Assembly (NCBI GenBank): GCA_040879025.1
Contig: JBBDLF010000033.1
Location: 186,001 to 250,000 of the forward strand
Source of the DNA: JBBDLF01 sp040879025
GTDB lineage: Bacteria; Pseudomonadota; Gammaproteobacteria; Pseudomonadales; Pseudohongiellaceae
Direction: 5' to 3'
DNA length: 64,000 bases
This document shows positions 57,524 to 64,000 of the stretch, one piece after another. The number at the start of each line of letters is the position of its first letter. The stretch's first letter is position 1. A program made the translations under genes and the position numbers. Below the pieces are notes generated by a model that made no database searches, was not told the origin of the DNA, and was given only the letters and a program-made list of their open reading frames with translations.

Positions 57524-60500
57524 CTAGAATTCCTTGCGGAGACTGAGTTCAAACTGACGCCCCAGAGGACTCCCGATTCTGGGATCATAACCCATTTCCT
57601 GACGGGATTCCGGAGGCCGCTCATCCGTGAGATTCACGATGGAAGCGCCAACCGTTGCCCAGGGCAGGTGCCACAGGTAGTGCAGGTCTGCCGCAAGCCA
57701 GTCATCACCCCGTACCCCGTAGAAGGAAGGCTCGAACGGCTGGTCCGTACCCGGCTGGAAGCCAGTGGGTATCAAGGCGGCGGTATTGATCGAACCGTCG
57801 TCGTTGAAGTAACGTTCGTCATCCACGCCACTGACGTAGTTAAGTACCAATCGCAGGTTGTGATCGCCCTGGGCGTAATTGGCATTCACGTTGGCGCGCA
57901 GTTCCGGCGCCGCATTGGCAATGGTGGCGAAATTGAGCACGCCCAGACGATCCTGACCGGGGTCAAGTACATACCCGTCCAGTGTCGTTTCGGTAAAGTC
58001 AAACGTTTCCACCTTGGTTGCCGTCAGACCGAGACGCATGTCCCCGGCAAAGGCGGGGAAACTGTAGTCCACGGACAGATCGAAACCGGCGGTATGCTGT
58101 CCCGGACCATTACCGAATGCCGTGGTGATATTGGCGAAGTCATTCGCGGAGGTAACGCCCTGAACGCAGGCTCCGCCATTGAAAGTCACCCGGTTTACCA
58201 GAGGATGCGAACAGTCCGCCAACGCAGTCCCGTTGTTGGGTACGGAAGTCTCACCCGCCGGGGGGATGCTGAACACGGCTCCGGCAATATCATTTGCTGA
58301 CGCAAGACCGCCCAGTTCGTCTTCGGTTTCAATGTCGAAGTAATCAACGATGATTCTCAAATCATGATCATCCGCGAAACCCCGGGATTGCCAGATGGCA
58401 CCTGTGCTCCACACCGTGGCTGTTTCAGGCTCGATGCCTGATTCAGTGACTGTGGATGCACCACGCCAGTTACCGGCGGCAATGGTATAGCTGTTGACGC
58501 CGTTATTGACCTCGCCCGGTATAATACCGGCACCAGGCGCCTGGTAGTTGGTGCCATAGGATCCACGCAGAGCGAAATTCTCTGTCGCGTCCCACTTGCC
58601 TGACACTTTGTACACGGTGGCATCCAGGTCGCCGGTGAAGGCTTCATGGCGAACCGCGGCGGTCATGTGCACCGATTCCAGCAGCGGCAGCGTCACTTCG
58701 CCGAAGTAAGAGCTCTGATCCTGCTGCGTGGCATCGGGAACGTTGGTTCCAAAGAAGAAGAACGGCCCCGGTTCATCCGGAGTACACCCGGTATAGTTCG
58801 GATCATCCGGTGACGCCGGATCCTGCCCCGGCCATGCGCACGGCGTCATGCCGTTATAGAGCGGGTCGCCAACGCTTTGTCGGTTACGGGTGTCACGCCA
58901 CTGCACCCCGGCACCCCAGGCGACGTTACCCCCAGGCAGGGCCAGAGGCGTGACGCCACTGAGAACGGCATCGAACGTCACATTCCAGTTGATCGTCTCG
59001 GATGCCCGTTCGCTGAACAACCACTCGTTGAGTACATGCGGATTTTCGCTGCCCGGCACATGGCTGGGATTGGAAAGGCCCAGAACGGGCTGACCAGAGA
59101 AATTTGAAGCGAACGGGTTATACCACATGCAGTCGCCTACCCCTGCCGCTGCAGGATTCTGCGTGCCAAAGCGTGCGGGATCCAGATCCTCCGCGTTACA
59201 GTTCGGTCCGCCGAAACCCATCACGGCTTCCTGCAGCCGGTAGGCGGCGATATCCGGAGACGAATTGTAGGAGTTGAACTGGTTGTATGTCAGTCCGACG
59301 TCATACGTGATCTCATTGTCGAATTCCCCGGTGAAGCCGGTCGTTACATGCCAGTACCGGGTATCGTTGACGTTGGGCGTGCTATGGCTGTCGCCCTCGG
59401 CGAAGGTGTCATTGCCGCCGTGCGCAAACGCGCGGTAGGTGATGGGCGTGAAACCCTGGGCAAAGCCGGCCAGGCTGCTGTCCGCCCAGCCGGTGCGCTC
59501 CGCGAAGTCCGCCACATAAGGATTCGCCGTCGGTACGTAAAGCTGGTAGGTGGCACCGGTGGCTTGCGCCGCGCCACGAATAACCGGCTGCGACGGCGAA
59601 CCATACTGATGCGGGGAGTAATTGCGGGCGAAGGCTGCTCTGACATAAAAGTCCATGCTGTCGGTGACTTCAGTGGTCAGTTGTCCGTAGAGCCGGTAAA
59701 AATCATTTTCCTCCACCACATTGTAGTAAGGAATATAGTTGTAGGCGCAGGAAAAAGAGCCAACATAAACGCCGCCGACCGCCTCACAGGAAGGTTGCGT
59801 GAAGTCCGAGACCAGTCCCAGCGGACTGCCCCACTCCCCATCGGCCGTGTTGTCGGGTTCTGCCGGCAATGTTGAGCGTGGCACCCATCCCGCCAGATTG
59901 GTCAGCGTAGAAAAGGGCGCCGGGTTGACACTATAGGGCTCATCACCGAAATCACGATCGCCCGTGTCCACTTCGGAACGGTGAGACCATTCGCCGGCGA
60001 ACATCACATTGGTGGTGTCACTGCCGAAGCCGCCCACGGCGGACATATTCCACTCGCCGTCGGTGCCCCTGTAGGTTTTGTAGGAGGACGCCAGTTCGAA
60101 GCCTTCGTAGTTCTGGCGGGTAATGAAGTTGACTACCCCGCCGGTGGCATCGGCCCCGTATGTGACGGCCGCGCCGTCCTTCAGAATTTCAATGCGCTCT
60201 ATGGCGGAACTGGGTACCACCGAAGCGTTTTCAAACATACGGCGGCCATTGAACAGCGTCAGCGTCTTGTCGGCGCCAATGCCACGCAGGTTGAAACCGA
60301 CGTTGCTGGTAAGGCCGGAGCCGCTGAAATAGTAGGCCTCTCCCGTGGTGGGACCCGACGAAGTCAGGGATTTGACGAATTCAAGTGCAGATGGGTCACC
60401 GGTTTCCCGGAGGTCGGCGGCGGTAAACACTTCTACCGGCAAGGCAGTGTCAACAGGTGTGCCCCTGATGAGCGAGCCCGTGACGATGATTTCCTCGATA

Positions 60501-60592
60501 TCGGCATCCTGGGCCATCACCGCCAGCGGAGTGCCCGCCAGCATGACGGCAAGAGCCAAAGTCTTCCTTTTTGCAGGAAAATTCTTTTTCAT
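57524..60592 (-). CDS. TonB-dependent outer-membrane receptor
   Basis: This large receptor of about 1,022 residues has a signal peptide (KTLALAVMLAGTPLAVMAQ), a plug domain (DIEEIIVTGSLIRG as TonB box region, VEVFTAADLRETGDPSAL, NLRGIGADKTLTLFNGRR, IERIEILKDGAAVTYGADAT) and a C-terminal beta-barrel ending RQFELSLRKEF. The C-terminal aromatic (F) is the usual outer-membrane assembly signal. The plug sequence (FNGRRMFENASVVPS, GGVVNFITRQNYEG) is of the CirA/IROMP type seen in many marine gammaproteobacteria that import carbohydrates or peptides. I chose the ATG at 60590-60592 (MKKNFPAKRK); a start four codons upstream is possible. The substrate is unknown. Confidence 0.93.
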   Translation of the reverse strand: MKKNFPAKRKTLALAVMLAGTPLAVMAQDADIEEIIVTGSLIRGTPVDTALPVEVFTAADLRETGDPSALEFVKSLTSSGPTTGEAYYFSGSGLTSNVGFNLRGIGADKTLTLFNGRRMFENASVVPSSAIERIEILKDGAAVTYGADATGGVVNFITRQNYEGFELASSYKTYRGTDGEWNMSAVGGFGSDTTNVMFAGEWSHRSEVDTGDRDFGDEPYSVNPAPFSTLTNLAGWVPRSTLPAEPDNTADGEWGSPLGLVSDFTQPSCEAVGGVYVGSFSCAYNYIPYYNVVEENDFYRLYGQLTTEVTDSMDFYVRAAFARNYSPHQYGSPSQPVIRGAAQATGATYQLYVPTANPYVADFAERTGWADSSLAGFAQGFTPITYRAFAHGGNDTFAEGDSHSTPNVNDTRYWHVTTGFTGEFDNEITYDVGLTYNQFNSYNSSPDIAAYRLQEAVMGFGGPNCNAEDLDPARFGTQNPAAAGVGDCMWYNPFASNFSGQPVLGLSNPSHVPGSENPHVLNEWLFSERASETINWNVTFDAVLSGVTPLALPGGNVAWGAGVQWRDTRNRQSVGDPLYNGMTPCAWPGQDPASPDDPNYTGCTPDEPGPFFFFGTNVPDATQQDQSSYFGEVTLPLLESVHMTAAVRHEAFTGDLDATVYKVSGKWDATENFALRGSYGTNYQAPGAGIIPGEVNNGVNSYTIAAGNWRGASTVTESGIEPETATVWSTGAIWQSRGFADDHDLRIIVDYFDIETEDELGGLASANDIAGAVFSIPPAGETSVPNNGTALADCSHPLVNRVTFNGGACVQGVTSANDFANITTAFGNGPGQHTAGFDLSVDYSFPAFAGDMRLGLTATKVETFDFTETTLDGYVLDPGQDRLGVLNFATIANAAPELRANVNANYAQGDHNLRLVLNYVSGVDDERYFNDDGSINTAALIPTGFQPGTDQPFEPSFYGVRGDDWLAADLHYLWHLPWATVGASIVNLTDERPPESRQEMGYDPRIGSPLGRQFELSLRKEF

Positions 60593-61011
60593 TTTAACCC
60601 CCAATAATTATTTTATTTGCTTTCCTCCCGCCGTGCTGCGGTGTTGGCGGATGAGTACCCGAAATCCATCCAAAACATCGGGCTGATGATGAAGCTGATT
60701 TAAGCTTCGAACCTGAGTATATGTTAAAAAAACTTTGACTCGCAATGACAATCGAGCGAATGCTCGAGACATTTGCGCCGTATTTCCGATCATTTTGGCC
60801 ATTTAGTAACATTTTCCTTATGCAACCTGGCTGTAATGCCCAGAAAATGCCGATGTCCGGAATTCCGGGGGAGCGATGAGGCATCGCAGAACAGCCAGTG
60901 GCAAAAACATTGCGGGTATCCACGCAGTGAATCTACCCGGTTTGACCGATGTTCGAATTGGCCCCGATGACGATATGCTGTCGGCGATTCCTTGATGACA
61001 GGAGGTCTGAC
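60593..61011. other. Divergent intergenic region between the TonB receptor and sodC
   Basis: 419 bp with no reading frame I would call. It contains a candidate promoter for the receptor (60717-60745) and a perfect TCGAGC-GAAT-GCTCGA hairpin at 60752-60767 just upstream of it on the minus strand, which could be an operator. Confidence 0.5.
60717..60745 (-). promoter_or_regulatory. Candidate sigma-70 promoter for the TonB receptor gene
   Basis: On the minus strand TTGCGA (-35) and ATATAC (-10) are separated by 17 bp, about 130 bp before the receptor start. Both hexamers deviate from consensus. The adjacent inverted repeat TCGAGC-GAAT-GCTCGA (60752-60767) makes regulation by a repressor or activator plausible. 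Confidence 0.32.
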
Positions 61012-61551
61012 ATGAAAGTAGCAAACAAATCGTTGCCGACCACTGCAAGCGCATTCGCGCTTGTTTTGCTGGGGTTTACGAACTTGGCCCAGGCACAGAC
61101 TGACGCCGTGGATGTGGAAATCATTGACCGCGAGGGAAATCGCATCGGAACAGCACAACTCACCCGCGCCGAGGAGGGCGTCAGGGTACAGGTGGACGCT
61201 TCAGGACTTTCACCGGGGAAACACGGCCTGCACATTCATGCCAGAGGAGCCTGCGAACCGGGCACGTTCGAGTCGGCGGGACCCCACTATCAACCAGAGG
61301 CGGGCGACCATGGTTTTTTGAACGAGGAAGGACCTCACTCGGGTGATTTGCCGGAGCTGAATGCCGATGAAAACGGTGAGGTCAAAGACTATGACATAAC
61401 CACCAACCGGGTGGAACTGCACGAAAATTCACTGTTGCATTCGCAGGGAACAGCGCTGCTGATTCATGCGGAAGCCGACGATTACCTTACGGGGACCGGC
61501 GGCGGCAGCGGTGATCGTATTGCCTGCGGTGTCATCCGCGCGGGTGGTTGA
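61012..61551 (+). CDS. sodC: Periplasmic Cu/Zn superoxide dismutase
   Basis: This 179-residue protein starts at an ATG after GGAGG and has a signal peptide ending near AQAQT. The active-site residues are clear: GLHIHARGAC (two Cu-ligand His and the first disulfide Cys), GPHYQP (bridging His), GDHGFLNEEGPHSGDLPEL (His and Asp zinc ligands) and LIHAEADDY (fourth Cu His), with the second Cys in IACGVIR. It removes superoxide in the periplasm. Divergent from the TonB receptor and convergent with the PAL-like gene. Confidence 0.94.
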   Translation: MKVANKSLPTTASAFALVLLGFTNLAQAQTDAVDVEIIDREGNRIGTAQLTRAEEGVRVQVDASGLSPGKHGLHIHARGACEPGTFESAGPHYQPEAGDHGFLNEEGPHSGDLPELNADENGEVKDYDITTNRVELHENSLLHSQGTALLIHAEADDYLTGTGGGSGDRIACGVIRAGG

Positions 61552-61576
61552 ACGCCTGGGGAGCTTCTGATTCCGT

Positions 61577-62716
61577 TTATGGCAGGCCGCCCACCGGAAT
61601 AAACTTCTGGATTCTCCTGCCCTCTTGCTCCGCCACGTAGACATTGCCGGCGGAGTCCACCGCGATGCCATGCGGCAGCGTGAACTGCCCGGGGTAGGTG
61701 CCTGGCCCTTCGCCGAAACTCCCCAGCAACTCACCGGTCCGGCGGTCCAGAATGTCCACCATAACGCTGTTCTGATTGATGACAAAGAGCAGCCGTTGCT
61801 CGGGGTCCGGAGAGAAATCAAGCACCACGGCTGTGCCTCGTGCGCCGCTCGTCCGGCTTTCCGGAGGCGTTACCGGCTCAAAACCCACGGGGATGTTTCG
61901 CAGGAACCTCCCCTGCCGGTCAAACACCTGAATGCGATCCGCGCGCCGATCGCAAACGTAGACCAGGCCGTCACTGGACACCCGGAGACAGTGGGGCAGT
62001 TCGATAATGCCTTCTTCCGCGGGCCTGCGATGCAATGACCACTGGCGCAGAAACCGACCGTCGGCATCCAGCACGGCAATGCGGGTGTTTCCTCCGGGCA
62101 GTTCGCCGTCGGCCACGTAAATATCCCCCGTTTCCGGGTCGATATCGATACTGGCCGGCAGGAAAAACTGCGATCGATCTGAATTGAGCGGAGTTCCCCG
62201 GCGAGTGCCGTCGGAGGAATCATAACTTCCGGATTCGCCGATTTGCTGGAGCAGTTCCGTGCCATCCCGAGAGAATTTTCTGAGCATTCCGGTGCCGGCG
62301 GCGACGATCCAGACAGCACCGTCCTGGTCGGCGTGACAATCGTGCAAGCGTTCGCCCAGCCATTCCGGATCACCCCAACCCCTGACGGTTCTGCCCTGAG
62401 GATCCAGTTCAATGACCGGCGGAGCGAGTTTCGCGCCATCCAGATCGTCCGGCACTACGTTCTGGCGGTTCAACAGATACACATGATCGCGGCTGTCGAT
62501 GCAGATGCCGCCGAGCCCGCCCGTGAGCCACCGATCACCAAGAGGCAGAACCGGCCACGACGTATCAACGCGATAATCCGGCACCACGGACTGCGCCGAC
62601 ACCGGGAGGACCAGACAGATCATGGCGAGCAGCAACAGGGCCCTGCCGTACAGACGGGCGGTTGCCGCCAGCATTGCCGCTAAAGCAGTCCGGCAGAACA
62701 GTCCGGTATTATTCAT
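61577..62716 (-). CDS. Secreted NHL-repeat beta-propeller, PAL-like, with intact His triad
   Basis: This 379-residue exported propeller (signal peptide ending near PVSAQ) has NHL-like blades. Unlike the copy at 1977-3047 it keeps His at three blade positions: RLHDCHADQDGAVWIV (about residue 125), ELPHCLRVSSDGLVYVCD (about 242) and TLPHGIAVDSAGNVYVAE (about 349). These correspond, as I remember the family, to the zinc-binding His of PAL. The ATG at 62714-62716 follows AGGGGACTGTG; an adjacent GTG is possible. It is convergent with sodC and lies downstream of the beta-barrel gene. The family assignment is reasonable; lyase activity is an inference. Confidence 0.75.
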   Translation of the reverse strand: MNNTGLFCRTALAAMLAATARLYGRALLLLAMICLVLPVSAQSVVPDYRVDTSWPVLPLGDRWLTGGLGGICIDSRDHVYLLNRQNVVPDDLDGAKLAPPVIELDPQGRTVRGWGDPEWLGERLHDCHADQDGAVWIVAAGTGMLRKFSRDGTELLQQIGESGSYDSSDGTRRGTPLNSDRSQFFLPASIDIDPETGDIYVADGELPGGNTRIAVLDADGRFLRQWSLHRRPAEEGIIELPHCLRVSSDGLVYVCDRRADRIQVFDRQGRFLRNIPVGFEPVTPPESRTSGARGTAVVLDFSPDPEQRLLFVINQNSVMVDILDRRTGELLGSFGEGPGTYPGQFTLPHGIAVDSAGNVYVAEQEGRRIQKFIPVGGLP

Positions 62717-62834
62717 CACAGTCCCCTATCACCGTTTCACCGTTTCCACTCGAAGGCATCAGGCCAATTGAGCTGTCACTTTAGCCTGTCTTGTTTTCAA
62801 AGTGAAACGGGAAGGGGCCGCGACGGAAAAAACG

Positions 62835-63404
62835 TCAGAAATAGTAACGCAAACCAATCCTGAAGGTCGTGAGATTGTCCACCAGTTCATCGTCCGCCGC
62901 ATAGATATCATCAGTGGAAACACTGAATCCGATCGAAGTGCTCACCGCCATATAATCCCGAATGAACCATTTGATACCCCCGGTGAAACCAAAGACCGTC
63001 GCTTCATCGTCATCGAATCCCAGTGTGGAGTCGACATCAAAGTCGCCGTCAAAATTTACGGTTGCCAAACCCACGGAGGCGCCGACAAACGGGACGATAT
63101 GGGAATTGCGATTGAAATTGTATTCGGTGAACACACTGAAATCGAATCTTTCCACGCCGCCGATATCCGCGCCGATTGCCCTGGCGCCTACTTCCCATCC
63201 GTCCCTGAAGAAATATCCGTACGAAGCATCGATGTCGAAATCAATTTCGTCAAAATCGGGAACATCAATACTTCCGCTCAAGGCCAGTTCCTGGTTACCC
63301 TGCATGATCATTGGATTGATACTTCCCGTTTGCTGGGCGGCAACAGTACCGGATGCCACCAGCAGCGATGAAAGAACGAGAATCTGTTTTGGTAAGATTG
63401 TCAT
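62835..63404 (-). CDS. Small outer-membrane beta-barrel protein
   Basis: This 189-residue protein starts at an ATG behind AAGGAGAG and has a signal peptide (LVLSSLLVASGTVAAQQ). The mature part shows alternating beta-strand pattern, with acidic loops (DVPDFDEIDFDIDAS, DGDFDVDSTLGFDDDE), and ends FRIGLRYYF, a C-terminal aromatic OMP signature. It fits the eight-stranded OmpX/OmpA-like barrel group. The acidic loops could bind calcium or simply be exposed. Function unknown. Confidence 0.85.
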   Translation of the reverse strand: MTILPKQILVLSSLLVASGTVAAQQTGSINPMIMQGNQELALSGSIDVPDFDEIDFDIDASYGYFFRDGWEVGARAIGADIGGVERFDFSVFTEYNFNRNSHIVPFVGASVGLATVNFDGDFDVDSTLGFDDDEATVFGFTGGIKWFIRDYMAVSTSIGFSVSTDDIYAADDELVDNLTTFRIGLRYYF

Positions 63405-63440
63405 GAGCTCTCCTTGTTCATGTAGGTTAGAAATATAGGG

Positions 63441-63464
63441 CGAGAGCCGACAGACCGGCTCTCG
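63441..63464. repeat. Hairpin between the barrel gene and the right-edge gene
   Basis: CGAGAGCCG, ACAGAC and CGGCTCTCG form a perfect 9-bp stem in the leader of the minus-strand barrel gene. No strong T-run follows on the minus strand, so a regulatory or mRNA-stability hairpin is more likely than a terminator. Confidence 0.4.
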
Positions 63465-63589
63465 CTTTGTGGGAATTTGTTCCCTCACCCTGTTCAGGGA
63501 AGGCTTAAGCTAAACTAAGCGGATATGCGCTGAGAATGAAGTGGGAAAATCAGGTAAATTCACCGGTAAATAAGATGCGTTATGTAACG

Positions 63590-64000
63590 TCAGTTGAAAA
63601 TGACCCAGCCGATCATGACGAGTATCAACAGTGGGAACAACGTGGACGCCACGGGCCAGACGCTGATACGGCTTTCGGTCTGTTCCAGAAAGCGGCCCCA
63701 GATCGGGTTTCGGAAAATTCCCCGCACCCGTTCCGCGGAATCTTGTGTGAACGCGGGCAATACACGACGGGCAAACAACAACCAGGCGCGTATTAAAGTC
63801 CGGCTCAACCGGTGACCCGGTGCCACCACATCCCCTACGGGTAAAGAGGGCGGACGCTGCAGGGCGCTTCGCCGGAAAACCCGCACGGTCAACCCGGCCA
63901 GTACCAGCCCCGACAAAACGGGCCAGCTCGTCTGCCACACAATCGCGGGCTGCCAAAGTTGGGGTGAAGTCGTCAGTGGAACCAGCCAGGCTGCGACAAG
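63590..64000 (-). CDS. Membrane protein C-terminal part, 5' end outside window
   Basis: The minus-strand frame is open from the right edge to the stop at 63590, about 136 residues. It has a hydrophobic segment after WQTSW (SGLVLAGLTVRVF), a basic linker (RRSALQRPPSL), a mid-region RVLPAFTQDSAERVRGIF, and a C-terminal transmembrane helix (ASTLFPLLILVMIGWVIF). A second hydrophobic stretch lies near the edge (LVAAWLVPLTT). An internal GTG could be a start but the upstream frame is continuous, so a longer gene is more likely. I do not recognise the family. Confidence 0.6.
   Translation of the reverse strand, partial: LVAAWLVPLTTSPQLWQPAIVWQTSWPVLSGLVLAGLTVRVFRRSALQRPPSLPVGDVVAPGHRLSRTLIRAWLLFARRVLPAFTQDSAERVRGIFRNPIWGRFLEQTESRISVWPVASTLFPLLILVMIGWVIFN

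Noticed and set aside
1..64000. CRISPR arrays, tRNA and rRNA genes
   Set aside because: No regularly spaced direct repeats, no tRNA-like cloverleaf arms or CCA ends, and no rRNA-like conserved blocks were noticed; a covariance-model scan was not possible.

Overview
The window looks like chromosome from an aerobic Gram-negative bacterium, most likely a gammaproteobacterium. The pointers are TonB-dependent transport, many Sec and lipoprotein signals, a PA0069-type radical SAM protein, CydAB, and moderately GC-rich coding sequence. No rRNA, tRNA, CRISPR, integrase or transposase was seen, so the taxonomic guess rests on gene families alone.

Layout. (1) 1-5049: two paralogous secreted proteins of the copper type II (PHM/DBM-like) monooxygenase family, each with a redoxin-like N-terminus and a CxxCH segment. 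Between them lies an NHL beta-propeller resembling peptidyl-alpha-hydroxyglycine alpha-amidating lyase (PAL). A second PAL-like propeller sits at 61577-62716. (2) 5176-7576: a cyanide-insensitive-type bd quinol oxidase. (3) 7592-12372: TreY and TreZ, which make trehalose from maltodextrins. (4) 12560-15781: a YihY/BrkB membrane protein followed by EgtB and EgtD (ergothioneine). (5) 15787-19555: LigD, Ku and a small Rho_N-like protein (bacterial end joining). (6) 19788-22576: a carbamoyltransferase coupled to a FemAB/CelD-like acyltransferase. (7) 22922-26751: envelope and stress genes, mostly tiny: two-BON protein, DUF1328, lipoprotein, CsbD, ExoD, holin-like, DUF883-like. (8) 26960-27143: a palindromic MITE-like element ending inside the treS stop codon. 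(9) 27140-32675: TreS-maltokinase fusion and GlgE.

(10) 33517-54858 is about 21 kb of genes all on the minus strand. The downstream part is a complete Alternative Complex III set (actABCDEF), an unknown 118-aa membrane protein, a Sco copper chaperone and a caa3-type oxidase (subunits II, I, III, IV). This is a contiguous quinol-to-oxygen electron chain with overlapping genes. The upstream part encodes a GH15 glycosidase, an SDR, a sensory-rhodopsin-transducer-family protein without any rhodopsin, a GlcD/GlcF-like FAD/Fe-S dehydrogenase, an enolase-superfamily enzyme and a TPP-dependent enzyme. It reads as a sugar-acid or hydroxy-acid oxidation operon feeding the respiratory chain.

(11) 55168-64000: MgtC/SapB protein, PA0069-like radical SAM protein, an unknown exported protein, a TonB receptor, Cu/Zn superoxide dismutase, the second PAL-like propeller, a small outer-membrane beta-barrel and a truncated membrane gene at the right edge.

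Taken together, the window combines stress survival (trehalose by three routes, ergothioneine, NHEJ, CsbD/BON proteins, SodC) with flexible aerobic respiration. The least explained parts are the PHM/PAL-like set, the ASRT-containing operon, the carbamoyltransferase pair and the palindromic element.
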